Shown here: in pieces, positions 16,596 to 25,975 of the stretch
Layout: every line of letters begins with the position of its first letter
Position numbering within the stretch: position 1 is the first letter of the stretch
Origin: CAYNJG01 sp964397295
GTDB lineage: Bacteria; Planctomycetota; Planctomycetia; Pirellulales; Pirellulaceae
NCBI GenBank assembly: GCA_964397295.1
Contig: CAYNJG010000040.1
Location: 1-40,874 of the forward strand
Length of the DNA: 40,874 nt
Direction: 5' to 3'
The notes under the pieces: model-generated
Told to the model about the DNA's origin: nothing
The model's database searches: none
What the model saw: only the letters and a program-made list of their open reading frames with translations
Translations under genes and position numbers: made by a program

Positions 16596-18137
16596 ATGAA
16601 TTTGTCTAAACTAACTCTGTTGTTCGTCGGCACTCTTCTGCTGTTCCAGCCTGGCGCCGGTGTCGCACAAGATGACGAGTCAGAAAAGAAGCCTACGAAA
16701 GTTGCGTTGATCGCATTCGGCAATCCAGAAAGCCCGATGGAGATCGGACCGTACAGCGAAAAGTATCTCGAACGAAAACTGCAGGCCGCGAAGGATCTCG
16801 GTGCGGATGTGGTTGTGCTCGAAATGGACTCGCCTGGCGGTTACATCGACGAAGGCTTGAACATGGCAGGCATGCTTCGCGATTTGTCGTGGGCAAAGAC
16901 TGTTGCATACGTGCCCCGACAGTCGCTAAGCGCTGGAAGTTTCCTTTGTCTTGCTTGTGACAAGGTGCTCATTGCGGAAAACGGATTCATAGGTGACGCG
17001 GGACCGATCTTCCTCGACGATGATTTCATGTTTAAGCATGCCGACGAGAAAGTTCGCAGCGATCTCGTCGCCAAAGTGCGAAAGCTCGCAAAAGACAGCG
17101 GACGTCCGCCCGCTTTGGCCGAAGCTATGGTCGACATGAATTTGGAAGTGTTCAAGGTCACTCATGCCGATTCGGGCAAGGTGAGCTACATGTCCGATAC
17201 GGAACTGGATGCACTCGAAGATCCAACAGAATGGAAAAAAGGTGCACTAGTCGAGCCATCAAAACGCGGACTGTTCTTGGAAGTGGGTGGTGCAAAAGCG
17301 GTCGAGATTGGTTTAGCGGATGAGGTGGTCAGTAGTCGTAGCGAAGTCGCGAGACATTTCGGTTACGAGCTCAGTGAAGTTTCGATCTTGGAGTCGACGT
17401 GGGTTGATACGTTGATAATTGTGCTGAACTACCGCGCGGTCACCATACTGCTACTGATCATCGGAATCATCGCGGCCTTCACCGAGTTGGCGGCACCCGG
17501 TATCGGGGTTGGTGGACTCACGGCGGGCCTGTGCTTCGGCCTATTTTTCTGGAGTCGCTTTTTTGGCGGTACGGCTGGATGGCTCGAGCTATTGTTATTC
17601 CTCGCCGGTATCAGCTTCATCGCGATGGAGATCTTTGTCATTCCCGGTCTCGGCGTGGCTGGGTTCGGCGGCGTTCTGTTGATCGCGACAAGTATCTTGA
17701 TGGCCAGCCAACGTTGGGCTGGCTCGCAAGGCGTATCGCTGGAAACGCTGCTGGCTTCATTGCTGACACTGTCGTTGGCCGGAGTCGGATCGGTAGCGGG
17801 CATATGGGTCGCCAGCAAATATTTCGGGGGACTGAAGATTTTCAACCATCTTACCCTCGAGCCGCCGCCGGTCGCCGTAGCTGCAGCGGGAACACTGGCT
17901 GGTGGTCGAGACGCTGCTGGTACAACTTCTAGTGACGGCCAAGCCGCCGCGTCTTCGCTTTCAGTCGGTGATGTGGGTGTTGCCGATTCGATGCTGAGAC
18001 CAGCCGGTCGCGCGCTGATCGGCGAAGGCTACTACGACGTCATCACCGATGGTTCGTTTGTGGATGCGGGAGCGCGTGTTCGAATTATCAAATTGAGCGG
18101 CACGCACATTACCGTACGTCAAATTGAGGAAGCGTAG
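16596..18137 (+). CDS. NfeD-family membrane serine protease (ClpP-like)
   Basis: 513 aa. It has a signal peptide (about residues 1-25), an N-terminal ClpP/SppA-type protease domain (about 30-265), four to six membrane helices (about 275-410) and a C-terminal OB-fold NfeD domain (about 455-513; GRALIGEGYYDVITDG). Protease landmarks are VVVLEMDSPGG and SLSAGSFLCLA, with Ser112 in the SAG motif as the likely nucleophile. Family members cut membrane-associated proteins, stomatin/flotillin-type partners in particular. No stomatin gene is adjacent. It follows the FtsK-like gene on the same strand after 134 bases, and I see no evidence that they work together. Confidence 0.9.
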   Translation: MNLSKLTLLFVGTLLLFQPGAGVAQDDESEKKPTKVALIAFGNPESPMEIGPYSEKYLERKLQAAKDLGADVVVLEMDSPGGYIDEGLNMAGMLRDLSWAKTVAYVPRQSLSAGSFLCLACDKVLIAENGFIGDAGPIFLDDDFMFKHADEKVRSDLVAKVRKLAKDSGRPPALAEAMVDMNLEVFKVTHADSGKVSYMSDTELDALEDPTEWKKGALVEPSKRGLFLEVGGAKAVEIGLADEVVSSRSEVARHFGYELSEVSILESTWVDTLIIVLNYRAVTILLLIIGIIAAFTELAAPGIGVGGLTAGLCFGLFFWSRFFGGTAGWLELLLFLAGISFIAMEIFVIPGLGVAGFGGVLLIATSILMASQRWAGSQGVSLETLLASLLTLSLAGVGSVAGIWVASKYFGGLKIFNHLTLEPPPVAVAAAGTLAGGRDAAGTTSSDGQAAASSLSVGDVGVADSMLRPAGRALIGEGYYDVITDGSFVDAGARVRIIKLSGTHITVRQIEEA

Positions 18138-18219
18138 CTTTTGGATCGATTTTCAGTTCGGAATTTTGAACTCCCTGGCAACGAATTGGCGTTGTGAGTA
18201 GGCTGGTTCTAAATCCACC

Positions 18220-19866
18220 ATGAACGCTCCGCTCGAAGCAAAACATTTTCGCTGTCCCATTTCTTTGCGGTGGTCAATCGCCATCGGTGCGTCGCTTCGA
18301 ATCGTCTTCATCGCGGCTAAGCCACTTCAAATTGACGAGTGCTGGACTTTTTTTGTGAGCACCGATGACGCGAGCCTTTGGACCAACACGACTTTCGAAA
18401 CGGCTTACGATTCCCACCCGTTTTTGTTCTACGCGTTGTATCGTTCGCTGGCTGACTTGATCACCAGCAGTGCGTGGATGTTCCGGTTGCCGGTAGCTGC
18501 ATTTTCGATCGCCACGCTGTTCGCATATCGAGCGTTCTTAAAAGCGACAGACCTTCCCGATCAAATCGTTCGCTGGAGCATGCTGCTGTTTTCCGTCTTA
18601 CCGGCAAACGTCTTTTACGCGTACGACGCCCGAGCGTATTCTCTTGCTCAATTGGTTGGAATCAGTGTCCTGCTTTCCTACTTGGCGTATCGACAAACCC
18701 CAACCATGCAACGCTTCATCGCGCTGGCACTGTGCGTCGGTTTTTCTTGCACGTTTGACGTCATCGGTTTGTCCCCAGTGATCGCGATAGGATTGGATGC
18801 TTGTTACTTGCTAACGTTCGGAAAAGATCGCGCAGTCCATTGGCGTTCATTGAAAACGATCCTCGTCGGCGGTTTGCTGGCGTTGCCCTATTTAGCGTTG
18901 CGTTGGCAGCAATACCAATCGACCGGGCAAGCTGATCAGTACGCCAAACCGTTCTCGCCGATGACGTTTGTCGATAACATGACACAACTGTCTCCGTTCG
19001 GAGTCGGACAACTGCACATTGAGTCTCTGCCTGGCCAAATGGCAACCTACATCGTTATTGCGTCACTGACGATTCTGGTTTGGCTGGCAGGCGTTTCGTT
19101 TTCCATTCGCGCAAGACTGCCTGTATATCGTTTGTGCTGGGCACTCGTATTACCACCATTTTTAGGGCAGTTGTACTTTCTGTTGACGACAGGTGGTGCG
19201 CCAATGCATCGACGCTATCTGTTGGTCATCGTTGCTGGGTTGGTTCCGATCTTGGTGGCTGGAGCGATGGAGATCTCGCGACTGAGACAAGAGCTATTTG
19301 GCGACGGTTCGTTCATGCAGCGAGCCGGTCATCTGCAACGCATTGGATTTTTGCTCGTACTGCCGTTTGCCGTCAGTGTCATTATGAGCGTGCGACTGGG
19401 CGGCCGCGCGGATTGGCAAGCGCTCTATCAAAAAATCAGCCCCGAGATTCGCGAAACCGATGGCGTGTTGAATATGTATGCGTCTCCTGCACCAGGGTTC
19501 GTTGCCAGTCCGTTGACCACGTACGCTTACATGGATGGAAAGCGACTGGCGCGAGAGAATTTCCTGGAGTCGTTCGTAAACGTCGATCGTGACAACATCG
19601 TTTCGCTATCCGATCCCCAAGACTGGGGAAAACCGGAAGACCATACCGCAGCGATGAAGTTCGTGCAGTCGTTTGCAGGTCGTCGCGTCTGGACGTTTCG
19701 CACACCGTTGATCGAAGGCCTAGAGTACGACCTTGCACCTATCGGGCAATTGCAAGAGTCCTGGACCGCGAATGGGCTAGAAGCCAAACTGTTTGTCATC
19801 CCGTCGAACAGCTCGAATACAGATACTTTCACAGACCAAACTTCTTTGGCCCAACCGGCTCGCTGA
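18220..19866 (+). CDS. GT-C type membrane glycosyltransferase (GT39/ArnT-like)
   Basis: 548 aa with about ten hydrophobic segments. The first periplasmic loop reads PLQIDECWTFFVSTDD, with the acidic motif typical of GT-C enzymes that use polyprenyl-phosphate sugars, and SHPFLFYALY follows as in PMT/ArnT-like proteins. Such enzymes transfer sugars to proteins or glycolipids on the outer face of the cytoplasmic membrane. The C-terminal 130 residues are soluble. The GT4 gene begins eight bases after its stop, so the two probably share a transcript and a glycan pathway. Donor and acceptor cannot be read from sequence. Confidence 0.82.
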   Translation: MNAPLEAKHFRCPISLRWSIAIGASLRIVFIAAKPLQIDECWTFFVSTDDASLWTNTTFETAYDSHPFLFYALYRSLADLITSSAWMFRLPVAAFSIATLFAYRAFLKATDLPDQIVRWSMLLFSVLPANVFYAYDARAYSLAQLVGISVLLSYLAYRQTPTMQRFIALALCVGFSCTFDVIGLSPVIAIGLDACYLLTFGKDRAVHWRSLKTILVGGLLALPYLALRWQQYQSTGQADQYAKPFSPMTFVDNMTQLSPFGVGQLHIESLPGQMATYIVIASLTILVWLAGVSFSIRARLPVYRLCWALVLPPFLGQLYFLLTTGGAPMHRRYLLVIVAGLVPILVAGAMEISRLRQELFGDGSFMQRAGHLQRIGFLLVLPFAVSVIMSVRLGGRADWQALYQKISPEIRETDGVLNMYASPAPGFVASPLTTYAYMDGKRLARENFLESFVNVDRDNIVSLSDPQDWGKPEDHTAAMKFVQSFAGRRVWTFRTPLIEGLEYDLAPIGQLQESWTANGLEAKLFVIPSNSSNTDTFTDQTSLAQPAR

Positions 19867-19874
19867 GGCACATC

Positions 19875-21068
19875 GTGCGGATCGCTTATTTAGTCAACAT
19901 TTACCCGATGACCAGCCAGAGCTTTATTCGGCGGGAGATTCGAGAACTGGAGTCGCAAGGCTTCGAAGTCGATCGTTATTCCACCCGAGCTTGGGACAAG
20001 GACGTGGTCGATCCGCTGGACAAACAAGAGCGTGACAAAACAACAGTCATCCAAAACGTCAGCAAAGTCCAGCTGCTTCTTTCTGCACTGATCGTATTCG
20101 CGCAACACCCGGTCGCCTACACGAAAGCCAAATGGCTCGCGTGGAAAATGTTTCGTTCCTCGGATCGCGGCTGGTTCATCCATGTCGCATATTTGTGCCA
20201 GGCGTGCGTCCTATTGCGCTGGCTAAAGAAAAACCCCGTCCAGCACTTGCACGTCCACTTCGCCACCAACGCAACCGAAATCGCAATGCTTTGCCGAATC
20301 CTCGGCGGTCCACCGTATAGCTTCATGGTGCACGGACCGGAAGAGCTTGATCGAGCGGTGGTGCTCGGCATGAATGAAAAAGTCCGTCGCGCCAAGTTTG
20401 TGACCGTGATCACGGACTTCTGCCGAAGCCAAATGTACCGTTGGTGTGAATATACGGACTGGAAGAAAATCAACATCGTTCACTGCGGGCTCGACGCCGA
20501 CTTCTTGGAAGCCGAAGTGCAGCCGCCAGTTGCCAATCGCAAATTGCTAAACATTGGTCGCATCTGCGAGCAAAAAGGGCAACTGTTACTAGTAGAAGCC
20601 GTCGCGAAACTTGCAGAGGAAGGTGAAAGATTTCAACTCACGATCGTGGGCGACGGGTCGATGCGAGGTGAGGTCGAGCAACTCATCCAAACACACAACC
20701 TGCAAGACCACATCGTACTCGCAGGTTGGCAAACGAGTCACCAAGTGCGGCAACACATTGTTGATAGCCAAGCACTCGTGCTTCCAAGCTTTGCCGAAGG
20801 ACTACCCGTAGTCATCATGGAATCACTATCACTTCAGCGGCCCGTGATCACAACGTATATCGCCGGTATCCCAGAATTAGTCGATCACGAATGCGGTTGG
20901 ATGGTACCAGCCGGATCCGTGGAAGCCCTAGTTGATGCCATGCGTGACGCTTTGCATGCTGACGACGAAGTGCTGAAACGGCTTGGTCAGGTCGGCGCTG
21001 CACGCGTTCGTACGCGGCACAATATCAAGACTGAAGCAAAGAAGCTTGCTGATCTGATTAAGTCGTAG
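19875..21068 (+). CDS. Glycosyltransferase family 4 (GT-B fold)
   Basis: 397 aa starting at GTG 19875, since MRIAYLVNIYPMTSQSFIRREI is a standard GT4 N-terminus. It has a two-Rossmann GT-B layout: the acceptor domain includes HLHVHFATNATE and VHGPEEL, and the donor domain starts at LLNIGRICEQKGQ. The retaining EX7E motif is present in FAEGLPVVIMES. It is cytoplasmic and uses a nucleotide sugar, probably extending a surface polysaccharide or glycolipid. Only eight bases separate it from the GT-C gene. Confidence 0.93.
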   Translation: MRIAYLVNIYPMTSQSFIRREIRELESQGFEVDRYSTRAWDKDVVDPLDKQERDKTTVIQNVSKVQLLLSALIVFAQHPVAYTKAKWLAWKMFRSSDRGWFIHVAYLCQACVLLRWLKKNPVQHLHVHFATNATEIAMLCRILGGPPYSFMVHGPEELDRAVVLGMNEKVRRAKFVTVITDFCRSQMYRWCEYTDWKKINIVHCGLDADFLEAEVQPPVANRKLLNIGRICEQKGQLLLVEAVAKLAEEGERFQLTIVGDGSMRGEVEQLIQTHNLQDHIVLAGWQTSHQVRQHIVDSQALVLPSFAEGLPVVIMESLSLQRPVITTYIAGIPELVDHECGWMVPAGSVEALVDAMRDALHADDEVLKRLGQVGAARVRTRHNIKTEAKKLADLIKS

Positions 21069-21117
21069 CACACGTGTTCGATTGGATCTTTTCCAGTTCG
21101 AATTCGTCTACAACAAC

Positions 21118-21150
21118 AAAAAAAAACGGCCACCAGTATTGGTGACCGTT
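21118..21150 (-). terminator. Rho-independent terminator of sapC-like gene
   Basis: Read on the minus strand, bases 21150-21140 pair with 21135-21125 (11 bp). The single non-Watson-Crick position becomes a G-U pair only on that strand. A run of nine T follows (the A-run 21118-21126 on the plus strand). The strand-specific wobble and T-tract assign it to the minus-strand gene ending at 21177. Confidence 0.85.
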
Positions 21151-21176
21151 CTATGATTGGTTCACAAGAAACGCGG

Positions 21177-21929
21177 TTACGCTTTCGCGGGACTGTCGTC
21201 CGCACGGCGCTCGGCAATTCGCCCTGCAACGAGGCCAAGATTGCCAACCGACATCAAGTGTGCATAAGTCAGTTCCAAGGCACCAGACTTCGCAAGCTCA
21301 GCGATTTTATCGTCTGCAAGAGCGTGCAACTTCTCGCGGTTGACTACGCTGAAACCAGTGAGATTGATTTGCTCGCCATCAGCAAGCTTCAACTGTGCCT
21401 GCTGCGTATCGAGCAGTTCCAACTCCTGCAACTTCTTGCAGAATATTTCGGTCAGCATACTGTTCTTTTGATAGTCTTCGTTGAACTTGAGAAGACGATC
21501 AAGGAACTCGGACTTTTCACCGTTGTCGAACAGCTTCTGCCCGCGACCTTCTTTGTTGCAACCCTGCCACGTCTCGTCGATGCATAGCGTGAACTTCGTT
21601 CGATCGTCGTTCGCTGCAAACACAAACGGGTAACGGCGAATGAATGCCGGAATGTACTTCGCGGTCCAGTCACCATCGGGCGAGATGTAGAGGTTCTCTT
21701 TGTCCTTCACGCCCAAAACAACGAATGGCAAAACTTCTCCTTCTTTGCCAGACGGAGCGAACACAACCGTGTACTCACGAGCAGCCGCAGCGATCTCTTG
21801 AGCAACCAACGGTACCGCACGAAGCTCACGAGCAAATTCGTAAGGGATCCCTGCCTCGACGCAAAGATCACCGTGTTGCTGTGCCGAAACAGGCACGATT
21901 TGCTCGTAGATCATTAGTTGTTTTGCCAT
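21177..21929 (-). CDS. SapC family protein
   Basis: 250 aa, close to the usual SapC length. Typical stretches are AREYTVVFA, PFVVLGVKDKENLYI, the pair WTAKYIPAFIRRYPFVFA, and CIDETWQGCNKEGRGQKLFDNGE. The family is named after a Campylobacter protein once linked to S-layer or peptide resistance; its biochemical role is unknown. There is no signal peptide or membrane helix. ATG 21929 has GGAG about 12 bases upstream, and the gene ends in its own terminator, so it is a single-gene unit. Confidence 0.9.
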   Translation of the reverse strand: MAKQLMIYEQIVPVSAQQHGDLCVEAGIPYEFARELRAVPLVAQEIAAAAREYTVVFAPSGKEGEVLPFVVLGVKDKENLYISPDGDWTAKYIPAFIRRYPFVFAANDDRTKFTLCIDETWQGCNKEGRGQKLFDNGEKSEFLDRLLKFNEDYQKNSMLTEIFCKKLQELELLDTQQAQLKLADGEQINLTGFSVVNREKLHALADDKIAELAKSGALELTYAHLMSVGNLGLVAGRIAERRADDSPAKA

Positions 21930-22124
21930 CTGCTTATTTCTCCAATCCAGAAATGATGATGAGCCTAGCCCATCTTAAAAAATCTATGCGGTTAAGTTCG
22001 AAATCGGCGAATTGAGGTTAGCCGTGTAGTGTAATGGAATTTGGCCGCTACAACGTTCAATTCGACCATTTCCGCCCAAACCAATTAGCTAACCACTGAC
22101 CAAGAAAAAAGGTTTTGTTTCTTC

Positions 22125-22319
22125 GTGAACCGTCAAAAATACAGCGAAAATGGAAGATTTTTGCGACGTTTTCTTCGTACTGCTGTGAAAAAAAGGGGAA
22201 ACCCAACAGACTACCCAGATTTACGAACTCAGAGGTGGATTGCCGAAGAATTTTCGGTATGTCATTCAGGAATCACGCATCCCCTTCCGATAGAAATCGT
22301 TAAGCCGCACGTGCAATAG
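22125..22319 (+). CDS. Doubtful small ORF, 64 aa
   Basis: It starts with GTG 22125 and encodes a basic peptide (RFLRRFLRTAVKKRG, then TQRWIAEEFSVCHS). There is no good ribosome site and no family I know. The only support is that a terminator-like hairpin begins 25 bases after its stop, which suggests the stretch is transcribed rightwards. It may equally be part of a non-coding transcript. Confidence 0.22.
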   Translation: MNRQKYSENGRFLRRFLRTAVKKRGNPTDYPDLRTQRWIAEEFSVCHSGITHPLPIEIVKPHVQ

Positions 22320-22343
22320 GTACACTCGTAAGTCATCGAATTC

Positions 22344-22420
22344 AGCCGAGTCGGGAGATTAACAGCCGCGGCAAATGCGCAACGAGCTAACGGCAGCCAT
22401 CCCGACTCGGCTTTTATTCT
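22344..22420 (+). terminator. 13-bp stem with 43-nt loop and T-rich tail
   Basis: Bases 22344-22356 (AGCCGAGTCGGGA) pair perfectly with 22400-22412, followed by TTTATTCTTTT. The loop is far longer than in normal terminators and contains smaller repeats (GCCGCGGC). It may be an intrinsic terminator of a small RNA or the 3' end of a structured RNA. Confidence 0.5.
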
Positions 22421-22713
22421 TTTGCCCTGCCCAGGCTTTCTGCAGTGGCTTTCTTTGCTATCAAACCTGTCCAGCTGAGGACTGTCCCTTTAGCAGTCCG
22501 TCCGTTTGTTGGTTGATTCGTATCCATAACGACGCGATTTAGAATGCGTTCGTCAGCGAGCATATTGACCAGCACGGCCAGGTTGTCAGCCCAGATCCTC
22601 TTCCGACAGCGTCGAGATTCTATTGTGACGATTCTATCGATTGGCGGCGTTACTTCCGGTTGAAAACAGCGCACCGATTGTCACGACCACAACTCGCTAT
22701 CGTATCCTTGAAG

Positions 22714-24138
22714 ATGCCCGGCCAGAGTTCCTCCAAGTCGTCTTCGAACGTCGAATCGAATGCGTTGCTATTCGTGGTGCTTTGGGCGTTGTCATTCTTG
22801 GTGCATCAACTAAAGCACGCACCTTGGCCGACTTCGATTTCACCCGAACTGGCCATCGTTCGCTTGTTGATGGTGCTCTCGGCCATCGCCGTTATTTGGC
22901 GACCGCGCGATGCTAGACTGTTCGTATCGATGGTTGCGTTGCAGTTGGCTTCAGTGCTGATTCAACTCCCCGGTATGTCCAACTGCTGGATGTTCTCAGG
23001 CATCGCTGGAATTGGCATCCTGGCCGGTGCGATTCGCGTCAGCAGAAGTTCCAAGCCATTTTCAACGATCTCGATCTACGAAGAAGTGGTTCCGTTTCTT
23101 CGCGTTGCGTTGATCGCGTTTTACTCGCTGGCGGCGCTTGCTAAGTACAACCATGATTTCCTTAACCCCGAGAGCAGTGACGCGGCTTACATCGCCTACA
23201 TGTTCGCGGATTCGTTTCGTCTTCCGGCGTGGGATGTAATCGGAACCGGAGGAATATGGGGAGCATTGTTTTTCGAAACCGCGATCCCAATTCTGCTATT
23301 CCTCCCAGTGACGCGGCGCCACGGAGTTTTGCTTGGTCTGTTCTTCCATACGGTCCTTGCACACAACCCCAAGATGCGTGTCATCGACTTCAATGCCATG
23401 CTGTTCGCGATGTACGTCACGTTTACCCCGGACAGCTTCGCACGCACGTTATGGGAAGACGCAGTAGCTAGGACCACTTGGATTGCCACACTCGTGCGCA
23501 ATCGCATGCTTGTTCTGTTGTCGTTGGTTGGAGTTTCGGCCGTGATGATTGCCTGGCAGATCTACGCCGGCAGTGGACGGATGCTGATCAACTACAGCTC
23601 GAGACTCTGGCTCGTAATCGGTTGCTCGATCACGATAATTGCCTACCTCGGCCTGTTTGGCAACAAAGCCAAATGCGAACCGATCGAGAAGCCATTCCGG
23701 CTGCGAAGCTTGGCGGACTTTGCCGTGATTGGGATCGTCTTACTGAACGGACTCAGCCCCTACCTCGGGCTCAAGACGGTCGTTTCCTTCACGATGTTCA
23801 GCAACTTGCGCACGGAGACTGGCTACGAAAACCACTTGTTCATACCGAAGTGGCTGAAGTGTTTCGACTTGCAAGATCACCCCGTACAAATCGCAGCTTC
23901 CACCGTTCCAGAGTTGGCGCGATACGCCGAGAATGGCGATCTGTTGCTGCTTTATGATTTGCAACTTCGTGCGCAGAATTTCCCCGAGCACTCAGTAACT
24001 TATATCTCGGACGGAAAAGAAATCGTTGTGCCACGAATCAGCGACGATCCCTTGCTAGGCAGTCCCCTGCCCTACCTGGCGAAAAAGTGCCTCATGTTTC
24101 GGCCTATTCAGTTAGACAGCAAGCAGCCGCATTGGTAG
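22714..24138 (+). CDS. Multi-pass membrane protein, HTTM (gamma-carboxylase-like) type
   Basis: 474 aa from ATG 22714; a TTG at 22660 would add 18 residues that look unlike a membrane protein start. About nine hydrophobic segments are present. The order of motifs (LAALAKYNHDFL, FFETAIPILLFLPVTRRHGVLLGLFFHTVLA, FNAMLFAMYVTF) resembles bacterial HTTM-domain proteins related to vitamin K-dependent gamma-carboxylase. The C-terminal 120 residues are soluble. The HTTM assignment is moderate and the function is unknown. It is apparently monocistronic. Confidence 0.68.
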   Translation: MPGQSSSKSSSNVESNALLFVVLWALSFLVHQLKHAPWPTSISPELAIVRLLMVLSAIAVIWRPRDARLFVSMVALQLASVLIQLPGMSNCWMFSGIAGIGILAGAIRVSRSSKPFSTISIYEEVVPFLRVALIAFYSLAALAKYNHDFLNPESSDAAYIAYMFADSFRLPAWDVIGTGGIWGALFFETAIPILLFLPVTRRHGVLLGLFFHTVLAHNPKMRVIDFNAMLFAMYVTFTPDSFARTLWEDAVARTTWIATLVRNRMLVLLSLVGVSAVMIAWQIYAGSGRMLINYSSRLWLVIGCSITIIAYLGLFGNKAKCEPIEKPFRLRSLADFAVIGIVLLNGLSPYLGLKTVVSFTMFSNLRTETGYENHLFIPKWLKCFDLQDHPVQIAASTVPELARYAENGDLLLLYDLQLRAQNFPEHSVTYISDGKEIVVPRISDDPLLGSPLPYLAKKCLMFRPIQLDSKQPHW

Positions 24139-24203
24139 TCGAAGAAGCTCAGGACCTGTAGCTCAGTTTCGCCACACGCGGCCACGTTCGCTATGATCTG
24201 GGG

Positions 24204-25919
24204 ATGAAGCAACAACTTCTTGCCTCCGCCGCTCTCCTTTTGCTGCTCTTCGCGCGCGTGGCTTCTCCGCAACAATTCACCGACGTGACGACCGAAGCTG
24301 GCATCGACTACCGCCAGTTCGAAACTCCACCGCGCGGAGGATTTCAAACGTACATGTCTGGCGGAGCATCAGCCGGCGACTTTGACGGCGATGGCTGGGT
24401 TGATTTGTATGTAACACGACTCGACAAATCCGACATTCTTTATCGCAACCAAGGCGATGGCACGTTCCGTGACGCAACCGATGAAGCATTCGGGCAAAAC
24501 CACCTGTCAGACGTGATGACAAACGGTTCGGGATGGGCCGATATCGATAACGACAACGACTTGGACCTATACGTTACAAGCTTGTTTTCAAATCGGTACC
24601 AACTATTCATCAACGACGGAAGCGGAACGTTTGCCGAAGAAGCAATTCAGCGCAACGCGGCGGTCGAAGGCATCGACCAGCATTTCGGTTTCAGTGTGAG
24701 CTTCGGCGACTACGACCGCGACGGGTTTCTCGATATGCATACGACCGAATGGCGACGCGTGGCCCAAAATGAGAGTGGTGCTGTGCAAAACACTCGTCTG
24801 TTACGCAATCTCGGAACAGATCGGCCCGGCTATTTCGAGGACGTAACCGCAGCAGCGGGAGTTCTAATGGATTCAGTGCCAACCGATTTCTCTGACGGTG
24901 ATTCGCAATCTTTTACCTCTCGCTTCGAGGACCTCGACAACGACGGCTGGCCCGATCTGGCAGTCGCATCGGATCATGGCACAAGTCGCCTGTTCTGGAA
25001 CAACGGAGACGGGACGTTTTTCGATGGCACATCTACTGCAAACGTTGGCCACGATCAATTCGGAATGGGTTCAGCAACCGGAGACATCGACGGCGACGGA
25101 GACTTAGATTGGTTCGTGAGTTCGATTTTTGAAACGGACAAGGACACGCACTCGGGCAATCGACTGTACGTGAACAACGGCGATCGCACGTTTGACGATT
25201 CCAACACCACAATTCGCGACGGCGGATGGGGCTGGGGCTCTGTTATGTTCGACGTCGATAACGATGGCGATCTTGATATCGCTGAAGCAAATGGGCAGTA
25301 TTTTCCTTTTGTCGTCAATCCAGCAGAGGGCTACTCGTCCGACCCGCTAAAACTCTGGGCCAACGATGGCGAGGGTAACTTCGTCGAAGCCGCGGCAGAT
25401 GCAGGTCTGGTAGACACGCGCAACGGAAAAGGACTGCTAACATTCGACTACGACCGCGACGGCGATCTGGATCTTTTCGTCAGTAACAACGGAGACGCGC
25501 CTGTACTCTACCGAAACGACAGCCCCAATGACCATCGCTGGCTACAAGTGGAAACCGAGGGCACTGTATCGAACAGGCAAGGCATCGGCACTCGTATTGA
25601 AATTGACCCAGACACTAACGCGATAGGCGACGAACAGGTGGTGGTCGTGAGCGGCAGCAGCAATTTCCTCTCGCAGTCGCATGCATTGGCTCACTTCGGA
25701 TTGGGAAGCGAAACAGTCGACATCGATTTGCTCGAAGTCCACTGGCCAAGCGGAATCACACAGACATTCGAAAACGTTGCCATCAACCGCCAAATAACAA
25801 TACGAGAATCCGTCCCCGAACCCACAGGACAAACCCTTCTACTTCTCCCGATACTATTCGCCGCTCACTACCGACATCAGCGACGCTCTCAGTGCAGCAA
25901 GCGCGAGTTAATTCCTTGA
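24204..25919 (+). CDS. CRTAC1-like FG-GAP / ASPIC-UnbV secreted protein with PEP-CTERM-like tail
   Basis: 571 aa. A signal peptide (about 1-23) is followed by seven FG-GAP/VCBS calcium-binding loops of the DxDxDGxxD type, from DFDGDGWVD at residue 59 to DYDRDGDLD at residue 415, forming a beta-propeller. The ASPIC/UnbV domain follows (about 440-530; GIGTRIEI, SGSSNFLSQSHALAHFGLG, VHWPSG). VPEP at 537-540 begins a PEP-CTERM-like tail (hydrophobic LLLLPILFA, then Arg-rich), which runs an unusually long 15-20 residues past the basic cluster. The protein is probably exported and cell-surface associated, binding other proteins or sugars. Confidence 0.9.
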   Translation: MKQQLLASAALLLLLFARVASPQQFTDVTTEAGIDYRQFETPPRGGFQTYMSGGASAGDFDGDGWVDLYVTRLDKSDILYRNQGDGTFRDATDEAFGQNHLSDVMTNGSGWADIDNDNDLDLYVTSLFSNRYQLFINDGSGTFAEEAIQRNAAVEGIDQHFGFSVSFGDYDRDGFLDMHTTEWRRVAQNESGAVQNTRLLRNLGTDRPGYFEDVTAAAGVLMDSVPTDFSDGDSQSFTSRFEDLDNDGWPDLAVASDHGTSRLFWNNGDGTFFDGTSTANVGHDQFGMGSATGDIDGDGDLDWFVSSIFETDKDTHSGNRLYVNNGDRTFDDSNTTIRDGGWGWGSVMFDVDNDGDLDIAEANGQYFPFVVNPAEGYSSDPLKLWANDGEGNFVEAAADAGLVDTRNGKGLLTFDYDRDGDLDLFVSNNGDAPVLYRNDSPNDHRWLQVETEGTVSNRQGIGTRIEIDPDTNAIGDEQVVVVSGSSNFLSQSHALAHFGLGSETVDIDLLEVHWPSGITQTFENVAINRQITIRESVPEPTGQTLLLLPILFAAHYRHQRRSQCSKRELIP

Positions 25920-25975
25920 CTTGGTAACTCAAACCTCACAAACTCTTGGTTGGTGCGTCAATCTAACCTTAAGCA

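Larger units (their letters stand above)
21930..22713. other. Long intergenic region with a hairpin and a doubtful small ORF
   Basis: About 780 bases between sapC-like (minus) and the HTTM-like gene (plus). It contains the sapC promoter side, a 7-bp inverted repeat enclosing a partly tRNA-like stretch (22016-22094, rejected as a tRNA), a doubtful 64-codon ORF (22125-22319) and a 13-bp stem followed by T-rich sequence (22344-22420). No mobile element signature is visible. Confidence 0.5.

Noticed and set aside
22016..22094. tRNA-like stretch with 7-bp outer stem GGTTAGC/GCTAACC, a D-loop-like part (GTGTAATGG) and a T-loop-like part (GTTCAATTC)
   Set aside because: About 30 extra bases lie between the T-loop-like part and the 3' stem, the T-stem does not pair and no anticodon arm can be drawn.
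22414..22674. 86-codon minus-strand ORF starting with GTG
   Set aside because: It has no ribosome site or recognisable motif, and its start overlaps the 5' region of the HTTM-like gene.
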